32,113 nucleotides of DNA from VGEM01 sp033764265 (lineage in GTDB: Bacteria; Pseudomonadota; Alphaproteobacteria; Rhodospirillales; Rhodospirillaceae), in NCBI GenBank assembly GCA_033764265.1, contig JANRJB010000420.1, positions 1 to 32,113 of the forward strand, written 5' to 3'. The notes beneath the pieces were generated by a model. It ran no database searches. It was not told the origin of the DNA and saw only the letters and a list, made by a program, of their open reading frames with translations. Every line of letters begins with the position of its first letter. The stretch's first letter is position 1. A program made the position numbers and the translations under genes. This document shows, piece after piece, positions 22,246-29,023 of the stretch.

Positions 22246-22968
22246 ATGACGAAGCACATTCCGGGCGCCCTGTTGGCGCTCGCCCTCAGCGCCGCGGCCA
22301 CCTCGCTGGCCACCGGCACGGCCACCGCCCAGTTCTACGGATCGCTCGGCGTCGGCCCGGCGTTCGTGGACAACCTCAGCTTCCGCGATCCGCGCACGGT
22401 CAACCTTCTGGTCGACAACGGCACGGCGTGGACGATCACGGGCGCGGTCGGCTACCGCTTCTCGCCGATGGTCCGCACCGAACTCGAGCTGGGCTACCTC
22501 GACGGTAGCGGCAAGGGCACCTTTCAGCAGAACATTATCACCATCGCGGCCTGCGGCATCACGCCCAGCCAGCCGTGCCTGGACGCCGCCGTCACCTCCG
22601 ACAGCAAGGCCAAGACGGCGATGGCGATGGGCTATCTCGACATCCCGACCGACACCATGATCACGCCCTACGTCGGCGCGGGCGCGGGTTTTCTGCGTCA
22701 AAGCCTCGACGTCACCGGTACCGCGCGCACCGGTACCGGCGCCGGTTCGCCGTTCACCATCCTCGACGACAGCGATACCGAGCTCGCGCTGCGCGGCGCG
22801 GCCGGCATCACGCTCGACTTCGGCGGCAACGTCGAGGGCGATCTGGGCTACACCTACACGCGCGCGAGCCGTCCCAAGCTCGCGGGCAAGGGCGCTTTCG
22901 TCGCGTTCAACGTGAACGAACGCGCCGAGGTCCATGCCATCAAGGCGACCGCGCGCTACAAGTTCTAA
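22246..22968 (+). CDS. Outer-membrane beta-barrel protein
   Basis: 240 residues. The signal peptide (MTKHIPGALLALALSAAATSLATGTATAQ) is followed by FYGSLGVGPAFVDNLSF and alternating amphipathic strands such as AVGYRFSPMVRTELELGYLDG, ITPYVGAGAGFL, LDFGGNVEGDLGYTYTR and a last strand ending in HAIKATARYKF. The terminal aromatic Phe and strand pattern are those of OmpA-like or porin-family barrels (OMP_b-brl). Two cysteines in CGITPSQPC may form a loop disulphide. The ATG at 22246 is preferred to a TTG at 22228 because AAGGA lies just upstream. It is followed by a strong terminator. The gene is 218 bp downstream of cueR and likely has its own promoter; that gap holds no gene. Confidence 0.82.
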   Translation: MTKHIPGALLALALSAAATSLATGTATAQFYGSLGVGPAFVDNLSFRDPRTVNLLVDNGTAWTITGAVGYRFSPMVRTELELGYLDGSGKGTFQQNIITIAACGITPSQPCLDAAVTSDSKAKTAMAMGYLDIPTDTMITPYVGAGAGFLRQSLDVTGTARTGTGAGSPFTILDDSDTELALRGAAGITLDFGGNVEGDLGYTYTRASRPKLAGKGAFVAFNVNERAEVHAIKATARYKF

Positions 22969-22987
22969 GGCGCGGCGATAGAACGAA

Positions 22988-23017
22988 GGCCCCGGGCTCG
23001 GCCCGGGGCCAACTTTT
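22988..23017 (+). terminator. Rho-independent terminator after beta-barrel gene
   Basis: A perfect 10-bp GC stem pairs 22988-22997 (GGCCCCGGGC) with 23001-23010 (GCCCGGGGCC) across a 3-base TCG loop, followed by AACTTTT. It starts 20 bases after the stop codon of the barrel gene and, in the reverse direction, lies just beyond the CHAD gene stop, so it may serve both convergent genes. Confidence 0.85.
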
Positions 23018-23035
23018 CAGTCCGCACGCCGCCGC

Positions 23036-24064
23036 TCAGAACAACACGGCCTTGCGCATGTCGCGCCAGCGCTTGGCCGCCTCGGGCCGCGCCGCTTCTT
23101 CCAGGCGCTTGTGCCAGGCGATCAGCTCCTCGCCGGCCAGGGCCAGTTTTTCCGCCGCGATCTGATCCGCGGGCGGGCCCAAAAGGTCGGCCACGGTATG
23201 TTCGGCCACCGCCACATCGTTGAGGTGGCCCAAACTATCCTGCAGCGCCTTCAGCCGCTGCCACAGCGCATCGGCGCGTTTCCGGGGCAGGATCGAGGCG
23301 AAGAATTCGACGCCGTAGCGGATTTTCTTGATGGCGATGCGGATCTCGTGGCGTTCGTCGACGCTCATTTCGTCCAGGGATTTGCCGCGCGCCAGCACCT
23401 TCAGCACGCGCTTGTTCAGGATGCGCCGGGCGAAGTCCGCCGCCGGCAGCGCGCTGCCGTCCTTGACCTCGGGTCCGCGCGCCGCACGCCAGCCGGCGCC
23501 GGCCAGCCAGGTGTCGAGCCGGCGCATGAAGCGCGCGTAGCGCGACGACGCCAGCGCCCGCCGCGCCACCGTCAGCGCCGCGGCGCGGCTGGCCTGGGCC
23601 GAGGCGCGCAACAGCCGCATGGCCGCGCGATGCTTGGGCTTGGTCACCGACGGCACCAGTTCGGCCGCCAGCACATCCAGGTCGCGCACCGGGCCGAACT
23701 CGGACAGGATCCACTTGGCTTCGTCGTTGGCCCAGCGCCGCTGTTCCTCGGGCAGATAGGCCCGGAACAGACTGAGCGCCGAGCGGAACCGCCGTAGCCC
23801 GACGCGGAACTGGTGCACTGCTTCGACCGAACCGCCGGCCGCCACGACGGCCTCGTTGGCGGCCCAATGGTCGCGGGTGGCGCGCAGCAGGATCGTGATC
23901 GCGGTGTCGACGGTTGCATCGGCCGGAATCTCGATCGGCACGGCGCGCGTCGGTTCGATCGATGGACCCGTTCGCCTGGCGCCGGTTAGGCCTCCGCCCG
24001 GGCGGCCAACGCCCGCGCGCCGCCGAACGCCGGCAGTTGAACGATCCTGCAACACAGCCGTCAT
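23036..24064 (-). CDS. CHAD domain protein
   Basis: 342 residues from the ATG at 24064. The first 45 residues are Arg/Gly-rich and probably disordered. The CHAD domain follows, a conserved histidine alpha-helical domain with H84 and the basic VHQFRVGLRRFRS stretch (83-95), DLDVLAAEL, and the second helical half with ERHEIRIAIKKIRYGVEFF and LQDSLGHLNDVAVAE. CHAD domains bind inorganic polyphosphate and are often fused to a CYTH triphosphatase; here CHAD stands alone with no CYTH gene next to it. A polyphosphate-granule role is inference from the family. A longer frame with a TTG start at 24118 is possible but has no domain content. The stop lies 18 bp from the terminator of the convergent barrel gene. 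Confidence 0.88.
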   Translation of the reverse strand: MTAVLQDRSTAGVRRRAGVGRPGGGLTGARRTGPSIEPTRAVPIEIPADATVDTAITILLRATRDHWAANEAVVAAGGSVEAVHQFRVGLRRFRSALSLFRAYLPEEQRRWANDEAKWILSEFGPVRDLDVLAAELVPSVTKPKHRAAMRLLRASAQASRAAALTVARRALASSRYARFMRRLDTWLAGAGWRAARGPEVKDGSALPAADFARRILNKRVLKVLARGKSLDEMSVDERHEIRIAIKKIRYGVEFFASILPRKRADALWQRLKALQDSLGHLNDVAVAEHTVADLLGPPADQIAAEKLALAGEELIAWHKRLEEAARPEAAKRWRDMRKAVLF

Positions 24065-24265
24065 CGATCGATCCCCTCGTCTCGGGCGGCATTCTAGGCG
24101 ACCATCGCGGGCTTGCAAAACCCGGTTAGCGCAATTTTTTCAATAGTTTGCGCATGACCATGCGGGTTTTCCGGATTTCTTGTTGACGGTTGCGTCCGCG
24201 CTTAATCTGGTGGCGTTGCGTCCGCCGCACCGCCCGGACCAGACGCCCGCCATGAGGAAAAAGTC

Positions 24266-25087
24266 ATGACACCGACCATCGCTACGCTCGCCCGCGCCGC
24301 GTCCGACCGGCCCGCGGCGGACAAACTGGCCGCCGTGCGCACCCAGGTCTCGGCCGAGGAATGGCGGGTGCGCTGCGATCTCGCCGCCTGCTACCGGCTG
24401 GCGCACGGCCTGGGCTGGGAGGACACCATCTTCACCCATTTCTCGGCGCGCGTGCCGGGGCCCGAAACGCACTATCTGCTCAATCCGCTCGGCTACCTGT
24501 TCGACGAGGTCACCGCCTCGTCGCTGGTCAAGGTCGACGTGATGGGCAACATCGTGCTCGATCCCACCGGGCTTGGCATCAACCCGGCCGGCTGGGTCAT
24601 CCACGGTTCGGTGCACGAGGCGCGCGACAACGCCCACTGCGTCATGCACACCCACACCGTGGCGGGCGTGGCGGTGTCGTGTCAGCCGGGCGGGCTGTTG
24701 CCGATCAACCAGCAGGCGCTGACCATCGTCCACGACCTGGCCTACCACGACTTCGAGGGCATCGCGCTCGACGGCGCAGAGCGCGCGCGCCTGGTCGCGC
24801 ACCTGGGCGCGAAGAACAACCTGATCCTGCGCAATCACGGTCTGTTGACGGTCGGCGACACGGTGGGCGCGGCGTTCCTGCGCATGTACGCGCTCAGCCG
24901 TACCTGTGACATTCAGGTCCACGCCCAGGCCGGCGGCGCGGCGATCGCGCCGCTGCCGCAGGCCGTGATCGACCGCGTGCGCGACCAGATGCGCGCGCCC
25001 GGCGGCGGACCGGTGCGGGCCGCCGACCTGGCGTGGGCGGCGATGCTGCGCCGGCTCGACCGCCAGGGCGTGGCGTATGCGGTGTGA
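24266..25087 (+). CDS. Class II aldolase/adducin family protein
   Basis: 273 residues. The fold is indicated by LAACYRLAHGLGWEDTIFTHFSAR, LLNPLGYLFDEVTASSLVKVD and the zinc-binding residues H128-T-H130 and H191 (LRNHGLL). In true fuculose- or ribulose-phosphate aldolases a catalytic Glu follows a Ser-Ser in this region; here that place reads VIHGSVH, with His113, which is typical of the adducin-like subgroup whose activities are poorly known. The enzyme should be cytoplasmic. A ribosome-binding site (GAGGAAAA) precedes the ATG. It stands alone between the divergent CHAD gene and a toxin-antitoxin pair. The 201-bp gap before it contains an A/T-rich segment (about 24125-24185), the likely location of both promoters. 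Confidence 0.85.
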   Translation: MTPTIATLARAASDRPAADKLAAVRTQVSAEEWRVRCDLAACYRLAHGLGWEDTIFTHFSARVPGPETHYLLNPLGYLFDEVTASSLVKVDVMGNIVLDPTGLGINPAGWVIHGSVHEARDNAHCVMHTHTVAGVAVSCQPGGLLPINQQALTIVHDLAYHDFEGIALDGAERARLVAHLGAKNNLILRNHGLLTVGDTVGAAFLRMYALSRTCDIQVHAQAGGAAIAPLPQAVIDRVRDQMRAPGGGPVRAADLAWAAMLRRLDRQGVAYAV

Positions 25088-25098
25088 AGGGGCGGCGG

Positions 25099-25434
25099 TC
25101 AAACCGATGGACTGAAGAGACGCGATTCCAACAGGCGCCGCATATCGCGTCGGCCGTCCGCGACCAACAAGACGTACACCGATCGATCCCTGACGCGATA
25201 AACGATGCGGAATGGCGGTCGCACGATTTGCCGATAAGCCTGTACGCCCAGCGCCAGCAGTTCGGGCGGATGCGGTCCCCGTTCGGGGGCATGGGCGAGC
25301 GCCTGTATGGCTGCTTCGAGACGCGCGACCAGCTTGCCCGCGCGCGCGGGCGGCATCACAGACGCATCGTAACTGTAGATTTCGTCCAGGTCGGCGATGG
25401 CGGGGCCGGCGACCTCGACTGTGAATCGCCTCAC
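25099..25434 (-). CDS. ParE/RelE-type toxin
   Basis: 111 residues. The RelE/ParE superfamily pattern is seen in FTVEVAGPAIADLDEIYSYDA, LEAAIQALAHAPERGPHPPEL, YRQIVRPPFRIVYRV and the C-terminal VYVLLVADGRRDMRRLLESRL. The last block, with Arg residues after VADGRRD, is closer to ParE/YoeB-type plasmid stabilisation toxins than to classic RelE; whether it targets gyrase or mRNA cannot be told. The gene overlaps the antitoxin by 4 bp, giving tight translational coupling. It is reverse strand and convergent with the aldolase gene, whose stop is 11 bp away. Confidence 0.85.
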   Translation of the reverse strand: MRRFTVEVAGPAIADLDEIYSYDASVMPPARAGKLVARLEAAIQALAHAPERGPHPPELLALGVQAYRQIVRPPFRIVYRVRDRSVYVLLVADGRRDMRRLLESRLFSPSV

Positions 25435-25703
25435 AGCCCGTGCTTGCCCCTGAGCCGCGCGAACACGGCCTCGGCCGGAACATGATCGCCGCGCGCGACG
25501 GCGCGGTCGCCGATGGCCAGCGCCTTCAGGAATGCCAGCGTGTTCTGGGTTTCCTCGTAGCTCTTGACGTCCTGGATGATCGCGGCGGCTTGGCCGTTGC
25601 GGGTGATGATCATCGGCTCCCGCCGCGCCGCGATCTCATCGATCACCGCCGCGGCATTGGCCTTGAAGTGGCTGATCGGCCTGACGCGCTGATGAAGTTT
25701 CAT
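25431..25703 (-). CDS. Phd/YefM-type antitoxin
   Basis: 90 residues. The N-terminal YefM/Phd fold is visible in VRPISHFKANAAAVIDEIAARREPMIITRNGQAAAIIQDVKSYEET, which includes the conserved NG-x-AA strand and dimer interface. The C-terminal part (LAFLKALAIGDRAVARGDHVPAEAVFARL) is the toxin-binding helix region. It precedes and overlaps the ParE/RelE-type toxin gene by 4 bp. A ribosome-binding site (CAGGGG-like) and an imperfect palindrome (25751-25766, GGACTGAATTTAGTCC), which overlaps the end of yaiI, lie upstream and could be promoter or operator DNA. Confidence 0.87.
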   Translation of the reverse strand: MKLHQRVRPISHFKANAAAVIDEIAARREPMIITRNGQAAAIIQDVKSYEETQNTLAFLKALAIGDRAVARGDHVPAEAVFARLRGKHGL

Positions 25704-25765
25704 AGGTGAAAAATCCAGGGGCTCGAAAGAAGGGCGTGGGTCCGCAGATCGGACTGAATTTAGTC

Positions 25766-26236
25766 CTATATCGATCCGGCCGTCAAATTCCCCCGCCGCT
25801 TACTCGCCTGCACCGCCCGCTCCAGCCGGTCGAGAAAGCGCGAGCGGTCGCGCGCATTGAACGCCGGAGGCCCGCCCGCAAGTCCGCCGGTCTCGCGCAG
25901 GTGGGTGTGCAGGTCGCGCAGCGCCGCAGCCAGGCCGATCGACTCCGCGTCGAGCGCGTCGCCGTTGGGCTTGAGCACGGACGCGCCGTTGGCGACGACG
26001 CGTGCGGCCAGCGGAATGTCGGTGGTGATGACAATGTCGCCGGCGCCGGCGTGGGCGGCGATCCAGTCGTCGGCGGCGTCGGGCGTGGCCTCGACCACGA
26101 TCCGCCGCACCCGGGGGTCGTCGTGCGGGCCGACCAGGCGGTTGCCGACCAGCGTTACCCGCAGGCCGTGGCGCGCGGCGACCCGGCGCGCTTCGTCCTT
26201 CACCGGGCAGGCATCGGCGTCGACGAAGATCTCCAT
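25766..26236 (-). CDS. YaiI/YqxD family protein (DUF188)
   Basis: 156 residues. The start MEIFVDADACPVKDEARRVA with Asp6 and Asp8, then VVEATPDAADDWIAAHAGAGDIVITTDIPLA and FNARDRSRFLDRLERA, is diagnostic of the DUF188 (YaiI/YqxD) family, a PIN-like fold with a cluster of acidic residues. A nuclease-type activity is suspected for the family but not established. The protein is complete and soluble. It lies upstream of the YefM/ParE-type pair on the same strand, 62 bp from the antitoxin start. Directly upstream of its ATG is the AT-rich repeat island, which must supply or disrupt its promoter. Confidence 0.9.
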   Translation of the reverse strand: MEIFVDADACPVKDEARRVAARHGLRVTLVGNRLVGPHDDPRVRRIVVEATPDAADDWIAAHAGAGDIVITTDIPLAARVVANGASVLKPNGDALDAESIGLAAALRDLHTHLRETGGLAGGPPAFNARDRSRFLDRLERAVQASKRRGNLTAGSI

Positions 26237-26246
26237 GCGCCGCTCC

Positions 26247-26390
26247 TAATTATGGGTAATTATGGGGACACAATACTTAATTCACATGAATTAAGTGTTG
26301 TTTCCCCGTATTGACAATAATTAATTCACATGAATTAAGTATTGTGTCCCCTTATTGGCGTGTCCCCGTATTGCCAATGTCTTGTGTCCC
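26247..26390. repeat. AT-rich palindromic repeat island, GGGGACAC units
   Basis: The DNA abruptly becomes AT-rich. TAATTATGGG is tandemly duplicated (26247-26256, 26257-26266). A 21-base arm starting GGGGACACAATACTTAATTC (26264-26284) pairs with 26287-26307 across a CA loop with two mismatches. A second hairpin pairs 26314-26328 with 26331-26345, continuing to TGTCCCC at 26351. Two further direct copies of GTGTCCCC or GTGTCCC follow at 26360-26367 and 26384-26390, each with a TATTG(G/C)C-like partner. The pattern resembles mobile-element-derived palindromes (for example substrates of REP-associated tyrosine transposases), but no transposase gene is present. Confidence 0.75.
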
Positions 26391-26475
26391 ATATCTCCTT
26401 ATCTCCATAACTCCGTCAGTCAACCCGTTTGCCACAATCCGAAGCTATTGATCTATAAGGATTTTTTTGCGGTGT

Positions 26476-26506
26476 TCCCCTGTAAATCGCCTGTAATTAC
26501 AGGGGA
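26476..26506. repeat. 10-bp inverted repeat in AT-rich island
   Basis: TCCCCTGTAA (26476-26485) and TTACAGGGGA (26497-26506) pair perfectly around an 11-base loop; a nested CTGTAATTACAG palindrome overlaps the right arm. A run of seven T (26462-26468) lies upstream. This is a different palindrome family from the GGGGACAC units, suggesting several small insertions or an element remnant. The remainder of the 378-bp gap (26391-26475 and 26507-26614) holds no gene I can support. Confidence 0.6.
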
Positions 26507-26614
26507 CGTCGGCAACACGTTGCTTTGACGGACGAATTCGATCCGGTCGCGTGCTGCGCCGCCGCATTTTCGCTGCACCGCAGCAGATGAGCGGCGTGCG
26601 CCGCACGCCCCACG

Positions 26615-27034
26615 CTACCAATCGGCTTGGTCGGGCATCGAGGCCCAGGGTTCCTGGGGCGGGCGCGGGCCGCCTTTCTGGAACAGCTCGAACGAGATGC
26701 CGTCGTTGGACTTCACGAACGCCATGAAGCCGTCGCGCGGCGGATGGGCAATGACCACACCCTTGGCCATCAGGTCGGCGCAGGTGGCGTAGAGGTCATC
26801 GACCTCGTAGGCGACGTGGCTGAAGGACCCGCGCGCGGCGCGCTCGGCGTCGTCCCAGTAGTGCACCAGCTCGATCTGCGCGCGTTCGTCGCTGGGCGCG
26901 GCCAGGAACACGATGGTGCACGGCCGCTTGGTGCCGTTGAAGCGGCGCAGCTCGCGCAGGCCGAAGGCATCAACGTAGAACTTGATCGCGGCGTCGAGAT
27001 CGCTGACGCGCACCGCGGTGTGCAGGTACTTCAT
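26615..27034 (-). CDS. VOC family protein (glyoxalase I-like)
   Basis: 139 residues with two beta-alpha-beta-beta-beta halves. MKYLHTAVRVSDLDAAIKFYVDAFGLRELRRF gives the first metal His (H5), AQIELVHYW the first Glu, SFSHVAYEVDDLYATCADL the second His, and GISFELFQK the last Glu. This H-E-H-E set is that of lactoylglutathione lyase (GloA), which detoxifies methylglyoxal, but the length and sequence also suit other VOC metalloenzymes. The C-terminal 15 residues (PRPPQEPWASMPDQADW) are an extension. It is 12 bp downstream of the stop of the next reverse-strand gene and so may share its transcript. It terminates into the AT-rich repeat island. Confidence 0.8.
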   Translation of the reverse strand: MKYLHTAVRVSDLDAAIKFYVDAFGLRELRRFNGTKRPCTIVFLAAPSDERAQIELVHYWDDAERAARGSFSHVAYEVDDLYATCADLMAKGVVIAHPPRDGFMAFVKSNDGISFELFQKGGPRPPQEPWASMPDQADW

Positions 27035-27046
27035 GTGGCGCCTAAC

Positions 27047-27640
27047 CTACAGCACCGGCGGGCCGGCCTTGAAGCCGGCCGGATCGGCGCCGGCGGGGGC
27101 GTGGCGGCGCACGCGTTCGTAAGTCGCCGCTTCCGTCATCAGCGCCGCCTCGTTGACGCCGGCCACGTCGGTCCAGTCGCCCGGCTTGAAAATCCGTTGC
27201 TGCATCTCGAGCGTGGAGTGCTGGCCTTTCAGGAGCACGTTGAAATAGACCTCCATGAAGCCGTCGACCGCGCGCTTGAACGCGGCCCAGCCGGCCTCGC
27301 CGCCGCCGTTCAGCTGCGCCGCGCGATAGGCGTCCATCGCCTTGGCCAGCTCGGCGAGCGCGGCGCGGCTGCGGGCGAGCCGCATGTCGAGGTTGGCCAG
27401 CGTGTCGGCCGCGGCGGCGTCGCCGGGTTTCACGTGCGGCTTCAGGATGTCGTGGATGCGCTGGTCCTGGCGGTGCAGGCGGTCCATCGCGGCGCGGATG
27501 TAATCGACGCAGGCGCCGAAGAACTCCACCGGCACCTGCTGTCCGCCGCCGCGCGCATCGATCCCCGCGGCGAACGCCTTGCGCACCTGGCCCAGGCGCA
27601 TGCGCTCGCGTTGAACGGTGTTCTGAGCGGACGGGTCCAT
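27047..27640 (-). CDS. Hypothetical helical protein, hemerythrin-like features
   Basis: 197 residues, not recognised with confidence. It is predicted almost wholly alpha-helical: EFFGACVDYIRAAMDRLHRQDQRIHDILKPHV, LANLDMRLARSRAALAELAKAMDAYRAAQL and AFKRAVDGFMEVYFNVLLKGQHSTLEM. The spacing of His residues (LHRQDQRIHDILKPH, then GQHSTLEMQ) and acidic residues recalls a four-helix hemerythrin-like bundle, which would bind a diiron site, but the motif is not exact. No signal peptide or membrane span is present. It lies between plsC (37 bp upstream) and the VOC gene (12 bp downstream) on the same strand, so it may be part of the run. Reading frame quality supports a real gene; the function is unknown. 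Confidence 0.6.
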   Translation of the reverse strand: MDPSAQNTVQRERMRLGQVRKAFAAGIDARGGGQQVPVEFFGACVDYIRAAMDRLHRQDQRIHDILKPHVKPGDAAAADTLANLDMRLARSRAALAELAKAMDAYRAAQLNGGGEAGWAAFKRAVDGFMEVYFNVLLKGQHSTLEMQQRIFKPGDWTDVAGVNEAALMTEAATYERVRRHAPAGADPAGFKAGPPVL

Positions 27641-27677
27641 GATGCACCTCCCTGCCGGTCGACCGGCGCCGAGAGTC

Positions 27678-28406
27678 TTATCGCGCTTCGGCGGTCGGTG
27701 CCACTGGCGGCGCCAGCGACGGCGCTTCGGCCTCGATGCGGGCGCGCAGCTCGTCCAGCATCGCCTCGCGCGACAAGCCCTCGGGCAGCGCCGGCAGGAA
27801 GCGGAACACGATCTCGCCCGGCTGCTTGAGGATGCGCGTCTTGCCCCACAGGTAGCCCGAATTCAGCGCCATCGGAATCAGCGGCGCCTTGCAGTGCGCA
27901 TACAGCCCGGCCACGCCGGGGCGATAGGGCGTGCGCGCGCCCGGGGCGGTGCGCGTGCCCTCGGGAAAGATCACCACCTGCTTGCCCGTGGCCAAGGCCG
28001 CGTCGGCGGCGCGCAACATCTTGCGCATCGCCGCGGCATGGCCGCCGCGGTCGATCGGCACCAGGCCCGAACGGCGGATGTACCAGCCGACAAACGGCAC
28101 CAGCAGCAGCTCCTTCTTCAGCACGAACACCGGATCGGGCAGGTCGATGAACAGCCGGTAGGTCTCGAACGAGCTCTGGTGCTGGGCGGCGACGATGCAG
28201 GCCCCGGCCGGCAGGTGCTCGCGGCCCTCGACGCGGCAGCTGATGCCCACCAGCGTGCGCGCCAGCGCCATCACGCCGCGCGCCCACATGCGGATGGCGG
28301 CGAGCGACCAGCGCGACGAGAACAGCGCCGGCAGGCAGACGATGGCCGCGATCAGCGTGAACGCCAGGAAGACGATGGTGTAGATCCAGGAGCGCAGCAG
28401 GATCAC
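27678..28406 (-). CDS. plsC: 1-acyl-sn-glycerol-3-phosphate acyltransferase
   Basis: 242 residues from a GTG start at 28406. A membrane span occupies residues 5-28. The PlsC motif I reads H76-QSSF-E81, the NHx4E-type variant (HQSxxET) common in proteobacteria in place of NHx4D. Motif III FPEGTRT and motif IV-like APLIPMALNSG follow. The enzyme adds the second acyl chain to lysophosphatidic acid to make phosphatidic acid at the inner membrane. The start overlaps the ydcF stop by 4 bases (GTGA), giving coupled translation and supporting GTG as the true start. The frame is open far upstream, through ydcF and into ftsX, but that stretch is antisense-type shadow. It ends the ftsE-ftsX-ydcF-plsC run. 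Confidence 0.9.
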   Translation of the reverse strand: MILLRSWIYTIVFLAFTLIAAIVCLPALFSSRWSLAAIRMWARGVMALARTLVGISCRVEGREHLPAGACIVAAQHQSSFETYRLFIDLPDPVFVLKKELLLVPFVGWYIRRSGLVPIDRGGHAAAMRKMLRAADAALATGKQVVIFPEGTRTAPGARTPYRPGVAGLYAHCKAPLIPMALNSGYLWGKTRILKQPGEIVFRFLPALPEGLSREAMLDELRARIEAEAPSLAPPVAPTAEAR

Positions 28407-29005
28407 GGCGGGCTCTCCAGCCGAACGGGAATCAGCGCCAGGCGCAGCTCGGTCAGCAAATACTTGGTGTACTCCCGCGCGATCAGGCTGGCGGTGCCGG
28501 GCGCCCGCCACCAGTCGGCGCGCACGTTGGCCGGAAACACCGGGTGCGGCACGATGGCCACGCCCGGCATCACCGCGTGCAGTTCGCGCAGGCTGCGGCG
28601 CATGTGGTAGGCCGCCGTCACCAGCCGGATCGAACCGATCTGCGCGCCCGCCGCCCAGGCCGCGGTTTCCAGTGCGTTGCCCGGCGTGTCGGCGGCGGCG
28701 GTGCCGATGGCGATGCGCTCGACCAGCGCCGCGTCGGCGGCCCGCGCGGCGCCGATCAGGTCGGCCATGCGTACGTTGGCGCCGACGCCGGAGATGAACA
28801 GCCGATCGGCCCGTCCCTCGGCCAATAGCGCGAGCCCGGTCGAGATGCGCTCGGCCCCGCCGGTCAGGACGACGATGGCGTCGGTGCGCCGCTCCGGCTC
28901 GGCGACGGCGGTGGGCATCGCGCGCGCGAACCACACCAGCCCGCCGGCCCAGGCCAGCGCGACCGCGATCGACAGCCCCGCAACGAAGAATGCAACCCGC
29001 GCCAT
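28403..29005 (-). CDS. YdcF family protein (DUF218)
   Basis: 200 residues. An N-terminal membrane anchor (FFVAGLSIAVALAWAGGLVWFA, about 6-28) is followed by a DUF218 domain: DAIVVLTGGAERISTGLALL, ADRLFISGVGAN, ETAAWAAGAQIGSIRLVTAAYHMRRSL and IVPHPVFP. This is the SanA/ElyC/YdcF family, envelope proteins linked in Escherichia coli to vancomycin permeability and undecaprenyl or peptidoglycan homeostasis; the biochemical activity is not firmly known. It follows ftsX by 18 bp and overlaps plsC by 4 bp, so it belongs to the cell-division/envelope operon. Confidence 0.87.
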   Translation of the reverse strand: MARVAFFVAGLSIAVALAWAGGLVWFARAMPTAVAEPERRTDAIVVLTGGAERISTGLALLAEGRADRLFISGVGANVRMADLIGAARAADAALVERIAIGTAAADTPGNALETAAWAAGAQIGSIRLVTAAYHMRRSLRELHAVMPGVAIVPHPVFPANVRADWWRAPGTASLIAREYTKYLLTELRLALIPVRLESPP

Positions 29006-29023
29006 CGTCCCGGCTTTCGTCGC

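Noticed and set aside
26247..26390. CRISPR array
   Set aside because: Repeats are few, palindromic, of unequal length and not separated by uniform unique spacers; no cas genes are present.
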